A stretch of DNA of 64,000 bases from Suillus spraguei. Its lineage: Eukaryota > Basidiomycota > Agaricomycetes > Boletales > Suillaceae. Within the stretch, counting starts at the first letter, position 1. Each line of letters opens with the position of its first letter. This document shows positions 22,909 through 35,619 of this stretch, one piece after another. Made by a program: the position numbers and the translations under genes. The stretch covers positions 104,072 through 168,071 of the forward strand of contig JABCPU010000128.1 in assembly GCA_016800925.1 (NCBI GenBank), given 5' to 3'. The notes under the pieces were generated by a model. The model ran no database searches and had not been told where the DNA came from. It saw only the letters and a list, made by a program, of their open reading frames with translations.

Positions 22909-22979
22909 AGTTTCATATCGGATCTTCCATTCACTGCTTTTGTTTGCTCATGGAGCAAAATCAGATCCGATATGAAACT
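22909..22979. repeat. Hairpin with 17-bp perfect outer stem and inner stem-loop
   Basis: agtttcatatcggatct (22909-22925) pairs perfectly with 22963-22979. The intervening part holds tttgctc-atg-gagcaaa, a second perfect 7-bp stem. The overall shape is like a small-RNA precursor or a tiny foldback element. Confidence 0.7.
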
Positions 22980-23549
22980 AATTCGTAAGCCCAGAAGCGG
23001 GGTGGTTTTTGTGCAGAACCCGCGACCCTTCTGGCCCACTTTGGCAAGCTTCAAGGCCGGCGACTGTTGTTATGTACAATCGGCACAAATAAAGTACGAC
23101 ATACTGGTTGTTTGATAGTTGAGTCATGCATCGTTAATGAAGGAACTCCGGCTGATGGCCCTGTCCTGGCGCTGAACATAGTATGTAGTAGCCTGACGGG
23201 AGCAATCTCGTGTCGAAGGTTCGATGTCATGTGACCGTTATCTAACCACTCCACGGACCATAGTTGAGCCGGCCAATACGATTTATCTTCTTTAACTTGA
23301 TCTGAGTGTGGCAAAAAAAGCAGCTTGTATAATTCAGGTCGTGCTCACGTACATCACCAAACTATACCTAAAGTGTACAGAGCCCTAAGGTGTGTTTTTA
23401 GGTAAAATTTGTCAAACCATGGATTCAAGTCACTTACATGGTGCGATAGTGTGCACGTGTAAGCGATGCAAGTACGATAACCCTATCAAATTAGGTGTAT
23501 ATGATAGTAGTTCGTGGATCAACCCAACCCACCATTAACCTCTCCCACA
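22980..23549. other. Upstream region of the WD40-HET gene
   Basis: No gene recognised. Confidence 0.4.
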
Positions 23550-26389
23550 ATGGCTGAAGGCCCTGTTATTACCAAGCCCCTTCGAGCGTTTCAGGATCAC
23601 AGAGACAACGTTCTCGCAGTCGCAGTCTTTCCCGATGGACATCGTATGGTGACGGGCTCGAAAGACAAGACTCTTCGTCTGTGGGACTTGAAGAAGGGTG
23701 TTGTGTTGAAGAATATGAAGGGAAATCAGGACTCGGTATGGGCAGTGGGGATCTCACGAGACGGGCAAGTTATAATAAGCGGGGGTGGCAAAGGAGAGCT
23801 GATCGCTTGGGATGGTGTCACTGGTGAATCTCTCATCGAAGCCATCACAGCCCACTCCTGGTCGATCTTCTCGCTCGACTTTTCTCCTAATAGCGAAGTA
23901 CTGGCCACTGGCTCACGCGACAAAACGACGAAGTTTTGGTGCACAAAAACGTGGAAGCAGCAAGGAAATCCAATTGCCTGTGATGCAGTAGTCTACTGTG
24001 TTCGGTATTCGCCAGATGGTAATCTTCTTGCCATCGCGACATCCAGGGACATCCAAATATGCAACCCCCGCACAGGGGATTGTATCGCAAACTTCTGCAG
24101 TCTAGCAGACAACATGTCACTCGCGTGGACGCCCAACGGCAGACAGCTTCTCTCAGCTGGTTCTGGTTCTGATTCCACCATACGGGGCTGGGATTCATTG
24201 AACTGGAAGCAGATTGATCATCCTTGGAGCGGGCACACTAGCCTTATTAACGCCATCACCATAAATTCTGCTGGTACGCTCGTTGCCTCTGCATCTCACG
24301 ACAATCATGTCCGTCTCTGGCGTCTCTCGGATCGACGAACCATTTATGTATTCAAGCACTCTGGTGCGGTGTGCTCCGTCACCTTCTCTGCAGATGGAAA
24401 ACACATCCTGAGTGGAGGTTACGACAAAAAAGTCTTAGAGTGGAAAGTACCCGAAGACGCTTTGTCGGGAGATGTTCCTATTGAACTTCCATTAGACGTC
24501 GTAAGATCCCCTTATTTTTGCCCCTTCGGCATCTCAATTCAACACTCAGGCCATTGAACCCAATCCTTCATCTTATCTTGGATACGAGGAAAAACGTGCG
24601 GCGCTACATCGCGCAAAACGCTACGATGAGGCAATTGAGACCTTCCAAAACATGCTTCTCAAGTTGGAACATTCCCCCGACATACAAACACGAGGTGAGC
24701 GCTGAACATGTGACCTATATGATAGGATGCTTGACTGTTTAAACAGAGCTGCGCCAGCAGTACGTTGATCGATCTGAAGTGGAAGTTGCTATTCGAAAGA
24801 TTATTGATGTTCAACTCGAGAACGCCCCGCTTCGTCTACTCGACACCTACTCTGGGTACTTATGTGATCAAAATGCGCAGATAAGCGCCTTCAAAGCGAG
24901 CACAGAGTACAAGGAGCTTGTGTCGTCAACCACAAAGCGCGCAGACCTCCAAGGGGAGCGCATCAAACATGTGGTGGCATCGTACTTCCAGTATGTCACG
25001 TTATCACACAGGTGGGGAAAGGAGCTGCGGCTGCAGGACATCCAGGAGAAGAACGTGTACAAGATGAATCGAGCGGATGGTGTCGTCAAGTTGCAGTCAT
25101 TCTGCAAAGCTTCTCATGATGCGAGGTATCGCTGGGCGTGGAGCGATACATGCTGCATCGACAAGAGTGACGGTGCAGAGGTGTCAAAATCAGTCAACTC
25201 CATGTTTACCTGGTACCACCACTCAGCTCTCACGATTGTTTACCTTTCGGATGTTTCCAAGCCTGGCGAATTGGAGCAGAGTGAGTGGAACGAGCGAGGA
25301 TGGACCTTTCAGGAACTTGTAGCTCCCAAAGTCGTGCGCTTTTATCAGAAGGACTGGACTATTTATCGTAACGACCTCACTCCCAACCACAAACACTCTG
25401 ACGCTATCATGGAGGAGTTGCGGGAAGCGACAGGCATAGATTCACGGGCCCTTGTTGCATTCCGTCCAGGGACGAGTGACGCCCGAGAAAGGCTTCAATG
25501 GGCGTCAAAGCGTGTTACCACGGTGCAGGAAGATGTTGCATATTCATTATTTGGCATCTTCAGTATTCAACTACCCGTGTTGTACGGCGAGAAGAAGCAA
25601 AACGCTCTTGGGAGGCTTTTGCAGGAGATCGTAGCTCGGTCGGGCGATATCACTGCCCTGGACTGGGTCGGACAACCATCCGAGTTCAATAGCTGTGTGC
25701 CAGCCGAAATTACCTCATACTCATACACAGCTCTAAGATGCGCCCGACCATCTCTGTCTGAAAAGCAGTTTCAGGCAGCTGTCTCCCGACTGCGGAATGT
25801 TGTGTCTGAAGATTTGGCTTTAAAACTATACGACACGCTTGACAAATCCCATGCGCCCCGATTCTCTCAATGCCGGCTTCGTCTACCTTGTATCACATTC
25901 CCTGTCTCAGAATTCAGACAGAGGGATGATCAAGGCCAGACGACTTACGAAGTCAAGGCACACGGACTTTATGATCTGTCGATCGCCACAGAAGACAAGC
26001 TACCTCAATTTTCACCAGCAGAGCCCATCCGGCAGACATTCTTGCTTGTCTATCCATGGAGTCGGCATCTCCTCGAGTTGCCTGACTTCACAAAACCGCA
26101 CGATTTTGGGGACAACGCGCAGAGCAGGGAAGGTTTGTGGGACGATGCGCAAAGCGAGGACAGTTTTCAGTCCGCGCCTGAAGAATATCATACTGATTCA
26201 GAGCCTTACTTGCGAGCGTTGCAATTAATCGTCCGTCTTGGACAGCCTTTTGGCGCATTTCTGCTAGCGCAGCAGCGTGGTGGAGAATACAAGAGAATCG
26301 CATCGGGTCACAATATCGTTGCACAGGTCAAAGACATGGCTTCCGTCAAAGACATGATGGACAACATTAGGACACTAGAGATACTGTAA
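23550..26389 (+). CDS. WD40 propeller - helical linker - HET domain protein
   Basis: Exons 23550-24500, 24550-24694, 24747-26389 (912 aa); introns of 49 and 52 nt restore frame. The start is the ATG of MAEGPVITKPL, because the frame before it opens only at a GTG. Residues about 10-310 hold seven WD40 repeats (first VTGSKDKTLRLWD, last SGGYDKKVLEWK), a full propeller. A TPR-like helical linker follows (YEEKRAALHRAKRYDEAIE). The HET domain spans about residues 440-600: YVTLSHRWG, WAWSDTCCIDKS, YHHSALTIVYLSDV and RGWTFQELVAPKVV. HET domains trigger incompatibility cell death in fungi; the propeller would be the sensor. There is no NACHT, and the order is reversed from HET-E type proteins. The role here is inferred. 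Confidence 0.92.
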
Positions 26390-28419
26390 CCGTATACATT
26401 TTAAAGAGCGGGAATGTCTCAGCAAGTTTTTTCTTCACTTACTTTGATAGTACTACTGTTGTCTCCCGGTACTCCTATCATATGATACCGACTCACAAAG
26501 AGGTCATCTAAAATACCTGCGCCCCCTTGTCCCTCCTGCTATGATTTAAAATAGTCATATAGCAGCAGCTGTTCATGTCGCAGCCCTTCGCGGATGATTC
26601 AATCAAAATTCGGTGATTTGCGCCGCATGTCTACTATACTGTCATGTCGATCACTGTCGCTCTAACCTTTCTTCCACGAATAGGCTTCCTAAGGGGGTCT
26701 TCGTAACATGGGTGTGCTGTTAAAGTCAACAGATTCTGTTAGCCCCATGACAATAACGACACAATGGCATCAAGAATTTTATCGTTGATGGTCTCAAAGA
26801 TAGCAAGCTTGCGTAATGTGGTTTCAACCAAACCCTGCACCAGTCACCTCTGTTGTCTGGAACACGTGAACTAGGACACTAGTTAAACCAGCTTTAGGCC
26901 GAATCTTGGTCTATGTGCATACACGTCAGCGTCTGATGCAGTGACTGCTCCTAAACACTCATTTGAATCTGGCAAACTTGTCACAATATTCGTACCTTCG
27001 TCTTCACCTGCAGCGCATATAGCGGGTAACGCTTGTTCACTTGCCGCCCTAGTTTTACTCGCCTAGAAGGAAGACGTGGCTGCCAGACTGGGACAACGAC
27101 ATCCTGATGATGTTGGCGGGGGAGTAGGAGATAGAGACGGAGTGGTAGATAGTCAGGGACTCAGCAGGGATGGATGTTATGTGTCATATCAGTATCACAC
27201 TGAACGCTAGTGAGGCCCAGTAACAAGCCACAATAAACGTGACAGTGTATGTAGCGACTAATCAGCTGGCCAATGACAAGCATGCGACGTTCAATATTTG
27301 AAATTTGAATATGGGTGATGCGCTTAGTGCGGCGCCCTGCTAGTGGCGATCCTTCGTTCTCCCATAACAAGAACTCCTGAGTCATCCTAGAGTCCTCTTA
27401 TTCGCAACACCAAACCGTCACTACTCGCTCCTCTGCCACACCTCTCCGCTGCAGCTCCCTACACTGCCCTCGGCCCTGTACTATATTGTACTATCAATCA
27501 TTTTCCCAGAGCCCGCAGCCCTCATCATCCTCCTGCATGCCGCACCTCAGCTGCTGATTCGTGTGCGTAAACTGTGGTCCGCTCTCACAGGGTGGTACAT
27601 TCACGCCTCCACACCCTCATACACCGGGGCCCAACATCCATTGCACTAGCCGCCACATCTATCTCCCACCCCACTGAGTACACGATGTACACCCCCTATT
27701 ATCTCGTTAAACTTTCCTCTCACTCTTTTCGCCACGTAGCACTGTCTGCATACGTTTTCATTTTAGATTCATACATACTCACATTAGGAATCAGGAACGA
27801 CGCCGAGGACTTCTCCTAACCACTGAAGGAGATAATGTCATATTGCGCCCAAGAGATTATGACACTGTATTCTACTGCAATAGTGTACAAACAACCTGAC
27901 GTTAGAAGGGCTCCTCAAGCTCGCCAAACCATTTTTCTGGGTATAAAGTATGAGTGCAGTCTTCATATCGATGACGTGAGCGAGGAATGCTCAGTTATGT
28001 ATCGATAACGCGCACCTATAGTGCTGCTCAATTCTAAAATGTCGTTGTCAATGTCGACTTGGCCTTACGGCTGTCCTCCGTTAGCGCTGAAGGTCAGTGT
28101 AGTAACCCTAACCCTAGTTCGAACTTAGAGGTGCCAAGGAACTTGAAGGAAGCACTTGTGACCTTAGCACCGGAAAAATATTCGAGACACCAACCAACCG
28201 GCATGCGGTACAGTAGAATATGTTTAACATAGATTACACAAACAAACTACCCAATAGTAGTATCAGATCATATCCAGTATGTAAGTGCCATCAGGTAAAA
28301 TTGATTGCTACAAGATTCTGCATGTCAATTCGTGCGACAAACGTGTCATAAATAACTGTGGCAAGGATTCTTGCCACATTTCCATAGCTTAATGATGGAC
28401 AACGAGCGAATAGATAGTC
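26390..28419. other. Two-kb stretch without a recognised gene
   Basis: Short ORFs only. A pyrimidine-rich patch lies at about 27400-27720. Two telomere-type hexamers (aaccctaaccct) occur at about 28106-28117. I see no protein family on either strand. Confidence 0.4.
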
Positions 28420-30785
28420 TTACGACTTTTCCGAGTCTGGATTCTTTTGTTTAGCCTCCATCGCCAGGATTTTCTGAGAGATAGGGCTGCACCCCCGTAT
28501 TCTTGACCCATAAAAGAAAAGCATCTATTTAATCGTGGGCAAATGCATAATATATAATGTTTATGACCCACGTATGGTATAGGGATCATGGCGGCCGCTA
28601 TGAGTGCAAGGACAGTGCCTGACCATTTGTACGTCAGGAGATCGTTCATTCGGGTCGTACAGAGCGGAAAGACAGCAGCGAGAAGGTTTCCTGCAAAACA
28701 CACGAGTCGGATAATATTCTTGATACAGGAATTGGGAAGGACTCACGACACATGCTCTGACCTGCCAGCGCCGAAGATGCATACGGCCCGTAGCTTGCTC
28801 GTTGCTCGTCAACAGGGGCAACAAAACATGCTGGTACGCGGACGTAACGCTCACCAATCTGCCAAGTAGACGAATACGGCTTGATATATGACAAAAGTGG
28901 AGGTCATGAAAAGCTAGCATTTTTATCAGCGGTGACAGGGAAGAGCTGCAAGATGCTGACCGTAAGGCCAATCAAGGGGACTATCCACGGGATATCTGGT
29001 CGGGCAGTCCACGCAAAGATGAGCATTCCAATGGGAAGGATTATAGATGCTACGCAAGTTGTGTAAAGACGAGCTTCTTGGCCTTTGCGGTGAACGTATT
29101 TTCTAAATCTGTGATCAGTCTGGGCTTCTTCAAAGAGTGGATCGCTGACTTGTATAGTCTTTCTTGGTAAATATTAACCAAGTAACCTAGAAGACTTCCG
29201 ATGCTGAGAAGTTCACGTTACCCACCGCTGCTTATTACGTTAAAAAACCAGCCCTACACTATGGCGGTGCAAACGCTCCCACTCTCCCCGACAGTAAACC
29301 CGTAGATGTTTTCGAATTCGCTCGATACTGAGCTGAAGCAACTTTTTCCTCAATATTTCACTGAGTTTCAAGGGGCACTTACTCAAGTAAAAAGAAGAGA
29401 ACTCCCCATATAAAACCAATCCAGAGCTGGATATTTAGTCAATTGTAAGGCTCATGACTCAGGTCTGCAAATCGGTAAGAAACGACGTACACTAAAGCTC
29501 AGAACAATAGGTTCAGTTAACAAGAGCTCTAGCACTGATTCAGCAAAAGGCTTAGTGCTGATAAATGCACTTACTTAATGGACGAGTGCATGAAGTAGCA
29601 ATCATAGACACAAGGCGGGGTTTGTTTACTTCTGATCTTGCACGGTATCGGCCGTCTCCATTGTCCTTTCGAACTTGACGGGCCATACGAGCCAGAATGA
29701 CAGCCGAGCGAGTCTCTCTTAAAATTAAAAGCATGGAGATACACCACACCCCGGTGACGCTAAAAGAATAGTAAGAAGGACGGCAAGATAGAGGTGAATA
29801 GCACTGCACATAGCATGGATCCATTGTATCCACCGCCATTGTAGGGATGGGCTAGCTTCGATCCAGCCTGCAACCATTGGGCCTAAACCAGCAGATGCAA
29901 TAACCCCTAAGGCGTAGAGGGACATCGGAAATCCCCGTCTTCAGGATTATAAGATCTTGGTTTCTCAAAAAGACGGTGAACCTAACTGATGAGACTGCCA
30001 TATATCTGCAATAGTCCCAGCCACTAGTGTTGCGCCTGTCGAGCCAAAGCACCCTCCAACAGCACGAGCTATAATAACGGTTTGTACATTCGGTGCCCTG
30101 AGCAATCCTTTTAAGAAAAATAAACACTGCAGTGAGATACAAACTCACAAAGCTATCATCACTTCAGTCAATGCAAACATGAAGGACGAGACTACGTAAA
30201 AAGGAAAGCGGCCGAATTCCTCGCTGAACGACGAAGTGAACAGGGGCACGAATGCGAATCCTAAAGCGTACACGGTCAGTCCCAGAGTTGCTTGCAATAA
30301 TGTACAATTTAGGTCTCTGGTCATAGACGTATAACCCATGGTATATGAAGATGCGGCTGCAGCTGGAAAAAGCAAGAGATGATAAACATAAAGTTGTGTG
30401 ATTCCGCCAACTTGTAGATTTACCTACAATGCTCGTGAAGGCACAAACATTTATCGTGATTGCCCACTTCCTCGCAGGAGAAAAATTGACTGGATTCCGG
30501 CTATCACCATCTTCGAAATCAACCTGGTCCTTGTCAGTAAGCGTGTTACAAAAATGAGAAGCTGTGCAAAGGCTAACATAGAGAAACCCATCTTCTACCA
30601 TAGTCGGTGCATGAGATATGGTTTTAAAAGTTTCTTCGTCCTTTTCCTCGGTCGGAAATGGGGCATTTGTGTGTGCTTCTTCATGTACTAGGGTTGCCGG
30701 GCGCTGAAATAGGCAGATTTGGGACTTGATGCTCGCGTTTAATCGTTAGTACTCGAAAGGTTGGGTCTCCTTCGTGATGAGTCAT
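28420..30785 (-). CDS. MFS multidrug/polyamine-type transporter (DHA1 family)
   Basis: Plasma-membrane drug:proton antiporter type. Starts MTHHEGDPTF (30785-30753), then exons 30703-30424, 30362-30149, 30097-29987, 29938-29810, 29759-29575 and several more, ending 28524-28420 (stop at 28420). Introns are about 47-61 nt. Seen in order: DFEDGDSRNPVNFSPARKWA, YALGFAFVPLFTSSFSEEFG with RFPFY, the GCFGSTGATLVAGTIADIW block, GLGPMVAGWIE, the cytoplasmic loop (RETRSAVILARMARQVRK), LTEPIVLSFS, LWIGFIWGVLFFLL, IYGFTVGESGS, YASSALAGQS and AAVFPL. The C terminus ends KQKNPDSEKS. Every conserved segment can be recovered without a frameshift, so the gene looks intact despite about 12 introns. Substrate unknown. 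Confidence 0.88.
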
Positions 30786-31609
30786 CGGGGGGCCTACTTG
30801 TGCGAGGAGACGAGACAAATTCGGTTGGTATTCAAGATGTATTCAATGAAGTCATTTATAGTCGGGCTGGCCTCTGAAAATCAAAGATGAGTCACATTAC
30901 GCGAGGCTCCTGTTCTCAAGTTTACGCTTGAGGTTGTCTTTAGCAGGCATTGTCATTGGTGGAGAGCTTACTGAGGGGCACCAATTAGAAATAGAGTCGC
31001 AAGGTGTCTGGTGATAGCCAGTTATAGTCAATGAACATCTAAGTTCGTAGATCCGGGGCTGAACTGTGACCCACCTCTATCTAGCGGGATAATTCGGGCC
31101 GCCGCTGAGGTGCAGGACACCTGCTTAATGACCGTCTAAGTCCGATGAGGACTCAGCTTCGTTGTCTGCGGACACGCACAACATCACACCCCTCAGGTTG
31201 ACTAAAAATTGACGCCATAACAGCAAGGAGAAATACCTGTTCAGACAAAGTCGCAGTGGGAAATTCATTAACCTTCGGTAATCTATGCCGCACCTGTCTA
31301 TTTGTCAGCTACAGAATGGTTCGGAGTCGCTAACCTAGCCGCAATTAACTCAGCTAGGGTGCACGATAAAATAAACTATCCTGGATCAAGTTACAAGCAA
31401 GCTATTCTAGCTCGAGGAATATGAATATGTGGTACACTTGGACCCTTGTGGCTTTGCTGACGCGGCTCCTCACGGTAATTAAGATGTGCCCAGCTACACT
31501 ATTTGTTGAAGTTTGGCACGAGCTTCAGAATTCAACTAACCAAAATAACGCGTCGGAAGAAGCGTATCACCATCCACATTACCTCAGCAGTGGCTACTGA
31601 TGGCCGAGA
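30786..31609. other. Intergenic region between divergent MFS and RTC4 genes
   Basis: No ORF of note. It presumably holds both promoters. A small GCAGG-aca-CCTGC hairpin lies near 31112. Confidence 0.45.
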
Positions 31610-34600
31610 ATGGAGCGATTTCAGGGCGAATTGGAAAGGAAGGAAACTAACATCTTCTTAGATAACAGTCGTAGGATGACAGAGCGTCCACTCTTTATTC
31701 AGTCAGGCAAGGGCCGAGGTCATGAAGACTTCGGGTCCTCGTTTGCTCCATCCAAACCAGTGCAAGGCAAGGCAACAGGCAACAAAGCCAACCCTGCCGC
31801 GTCGCGTCCTATCATCACCAGTCTGAAACAGGACCCTTTTAGTGACAGTGATGACGAACTGTTATTATCTGAAGGTGCTCAACCGTTGGACTTGTCACCT
31901 ATGCCCAAACGCGCTGTACGCGGCAAGACAACAGTATCGATGCCTCAGGAAGCCAATCTTGCTCCAAATGGTCATCCGTATCACCCGGATTTCCCTCAGA
32001 AGAAAAATTTCCCAAACTTCAAGAAGATTAAGAAGCAGTCACAGGTAGAAGATTGGCCTTCACCGTCATCTTTGCCCGACGCAGACGACTCCCAAGAATT
32101 ATGCAGACCAATATCTGACGACCTAGCTTTCCAAATGAAGCCGTTCCAACCTGAAATCAAACCGAAGAAAGAGAAGGATACAGCCTTTGCGCGTCCGGGC
32201 CCAGGAAGGGACTCCATGTCCAGGTCCAGGAAGACAGTCACTTCATCCTTGACCCCAGGAGATGAACTTCCCAAATATACGAACCGCATTCCTAAGCCGC
32301 AGGCTGAGAAGGCTGGAGGCTCCAAAATTCATGGACGAAGTTCCGAAACAGCTCCACGCGCTAGTAGGCCATTCCCTTTGGGTAGAGATTCCTCAGTATG
32401 TGATGGTAGTTTACGCGCTTCTGACGTGTCTCCTCCTCGGAAGACTGTTCGAGAATCTTCAACAGCAAAAAAGGAGAATTCAAATACGCTGTCGCATAAA
32501 CCCGTTGTTCCTTTCCCCATGAGCCAGCCGAAGGAGAAAGCAAGTGAACTACTATGTAAACCCGCTGTTCTTCTCCCTCAGCCGAAGGAGAAGACAAATG
32601 CACCGTCACGTAAACCTACCGCTCCCTTCCCCATGAGCCCTCTGGGAAAGTCAAATCTTCCGAAGCAGCCACTCCCCCGACTAACGGGACCCAGTCCTTC
32701 TTTGCATACTCCGAAGCGGGATCCGACACGCTCAGAGACACATGGAAACTTCCCTGCGCCTTCTCCATTGGCTTCCCCAGTGCAACGTGATAAGGGGAAG
32801 AGTCGTGCGCTTACCCCTCATCAGGACGATAGCGAACTGTCCATAAAACATTGCGATACTGTACGGACAAATGTTACCCTTAGACCCTTCCCTATGGGCT
32901 TAAGCGAAATCAAGACTACACGTCAGTATAGCCCTCAGTCGTCTTCGGAGAGCGTAGGGTCCAAGCGAGCTTCGGACGGTGGGGATGGAGAACGCGGGCG
33001 AAAAGCCAAGAAGCATAAGGAAGACAATTCAAGGTGAATCCTCTTAACGATCAATGCTCCCCTCTCATAGCTGAATCTTGACAAGGCTGGTTCTGGGAGA
33101 AGATGAACATTCGAATGAGGACTCATGTAGGTCTTTTTTTATATACCCAGTTTAACACTTTGACGCCCTATACGTGCAGTTGAAATAGACAGGGTGGTTG
33201 ATCCTTCTACAGTTTGCCCGTACTGTGACGAACCATTGCCACTCAATCCAACTTCACAACTGGAGAATCTCTTGGCTACTGCGAAGCGGAAGTCATACCC
33301 AGACCCGCGCCCCCGGAATTCTCGCGGCCTCAAGGCTCCTCTAGGGGTTTATATCTCAGCCTGTCAGCGACATCACTTCGAAACGCACTCCTTGCCTGAG
33401 GCTATGGAGAAAGGATGGCCACAAAGTATCGATTTCAAGAATGTACCCAAGAGGGTTGAGAGGATGAAGGGCGCGCTTGAGGCTATAATCGCCGATACTG
33501 ACATCTACAGTGACGATGAAGACTCTGTAGAGGACGACGCCAGGGGTCCCCGAGCACGAAGTAACTTCTGGAGAGAAATCAAAAAGCAAATTAAGAAGCA
33601 AGGCAGTCGAACAGTTACTGGTGTGAAGGGCCAGTTTGCCAGCTTCGAAAAGACTCAGCCTGGGTAGTAAGTACATTCGATTCTCATAAGTCTGTGTACT
33701 AAAGTGTTCTAGCTATGGTGAACTCGGCTCGTTGATCATACATCAGACACTCTACAATCTCTTCCCCTTTTCATCATTCGAACCTTCTTCGATAGCCCCT
33801 CTCACACCTGCGGAGTTCATTCAGCTCGTGCTGGTCCCCGAAGCTGCAGTAGGACTCGTTATGCAAGACCTTCATCTCGATAGGAACGAAGCGATTGTAA
33901 CCCTCCGTGAAAGCTCACAGTATGGCGTTGCCATGTTTCCTGATACCGGTTGTGGTAAGGGCACGGCACTCGGTGATGATGACGACGAGGGTGTTGCAGA
34001 TCGCATTGTTATGGAACGTGCCAGAGCCAGGAGGTTGGAACTCGAGGAAGAGGAGAAACTTGAGGAAAAGGAGCGGGCAAAACGTAGGAGCGCAGCACAG
34101 ATGATGAAGAGAGAGAAAGCGTGCAAGCAGGCAGAGAAAATGAAGAGATCGAAGGAACTTACAGGGTATTTCTCCCGCGAAGTCAGCGAAGTGAGTGAGT
34201 CGGAAAACCAGCGCAGGCTGCTGAGGAACACTGCGAAGACTGGGTCAAGAACAGCTATGGACTCCGAGACCGACAACATGTCTGTGGATAGTTCAACGAG
34301 TCGGCGATCTACGCGCTCTAGGACGGGCGTTAGGATGATGTACCGTGCTGCTTCTGCCAAGTCTGATTGTTCAGATATGCAGATTTCTGATGATAGCACC
34401 GTAGAGATCGTGGACGAAAAGGCACGGCCGCGAGTCAGGCGGTCAACCAGGCACGCAGGCCCTAGTGACAATGACGTTAGCCAACACTATGATGCTGCAT
34501 CGTCGTCGAAAAGGAAAATTCGTACCGGGCGGTCGAAGAATCTCAAAGGCGACGATCGTGACGCAGACGTGGATATCGGCGACACGCCTTTGAAGCCTGT

Positions 34601-34960
34601 TCCCGAGATTGACGAGGAGTCTACTCCGCGGCCATATTCGAAAGTTCCAGTTGTACCACACCTGCACCCTACTCTAGGGCCATCTGGAGCTACAAATGCA
34701 ATTAAATTTCCTCTCCAAGTTGCTAGATCAAGATCGAACACAAGGTGCTCCTCATTTTCCTTCCCTTCACTGATCCTTATTTTAAAATCGAGTCGTCTTT
34801 CTTCTGTAGTGCCATGTCGGACGGGTGGCACAACAATCTCATACCTGACGCTTCCGAAGCTGAGGAATCAGACGACTCGCAAGCAGTCCAACCGTCCCGA
34901 GACACATATCATTGGCTTCTCAGTCCAATGTCATCGCCATCATCGTCGTCGCGACAGTAA
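31610..34960 (+). CDS. RTC4-domain protein (restriction of telomere capping 4-like)
   Basis: Exons 31610-33033, 33086-33126, 33180-33666, 33713-34744, 34810-34960 give one 1044-residue frame. Residues 1-488 are low-complexity, Ser/Pro/Lys-rich and nuclear-looking, with four repeats of K-P-x-(V/A)-PFPM-S-P type and ending in a KRASDGG...RGRKAKKHK basic patch. The RTC4 region (about 490-705) shows CPYCDEPLPLNP, KSYPDPRPRNSRGLKAPLGV, CQRHHFETHSLPEA, GWPQSIDF and GELGSLIIHQTLYNLFPFSS. A charged helix (RARRLELEEEEKLEEKERA) and more basic Ser-rich sequence follow. In yeast RTC4 was found through telomere-capping genetics; the molecular role is unknown. Likely nuclear. Confidence 0.85.
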
Positions 34961-35619
34961 TATTATACCATCACTGACTATCTCTTGCAAGGCTGCATAG
35001 TACAGTATTAATTTTCGTTGACAAGTTCGATGCCTTCGTGTGTATTGCAATCACTGAGTTGACCAGTTTCACGTAATTACTTACTACTAGACTTTCACAA
35101 CCATCAGCATGTACTATGACTTACCTAGGTGCACTGTCCACAGTCCACAGATTCACTCGTGACATTAACATTAATGATACTTATACATAAGCTTTATATG
35201 TAGGACAAACTGGCCGGAGCAACATTCATGTGTATAGTAATATACCTTCCAGACGGCCATACAACCAAGAACCGCACTGGCATCATTTGGTGTGATGTCA
35301 ACAACAATTAACAAATGGAAAGTCCGTAGAAAAATTCGTGGTGCCATTCGAGATACGGTGATTAAGCTCAGTTCGAAACGGCTTCGTCAAAGATGCTGAG
35401 TTACAAATTAGGAAGTTGACCTAGTCACTGAAGTCGAAATACACGAATACCATACACAAACCATACATATATATATTCCGCACCACGTCAAAATTCCCCC
35501 TTTACTTTTGAATAACGGCGACAAAGACCTTCCAGTACCTAAAGATAGCGGGAATACGTTGCACAGCCACCCAAACACTCTAGCTCATTCCTCAGTAGAA
35601 GGTACTACTCCCAACAGAG
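34961..35619. other. Intergenic, no gene
   Basis: AT-rich; catatatatattcc near 35465-35477 could be a TATA element but sits about 150 bp from the next ATG. Confidence 0.45.

Noticed and set aside
23217..23235. tRNA T-loop-like aggttcgatgtc
   Set aside because: No matching anticodon, D-arm or acceptor stem upstream.
31125..31180. Hammerhead-ribozyme-like ccgatgaggactcag
   Set aside because: The conserved CUGANGA core and GAAA segment are not both present and no three-stem fold closes.
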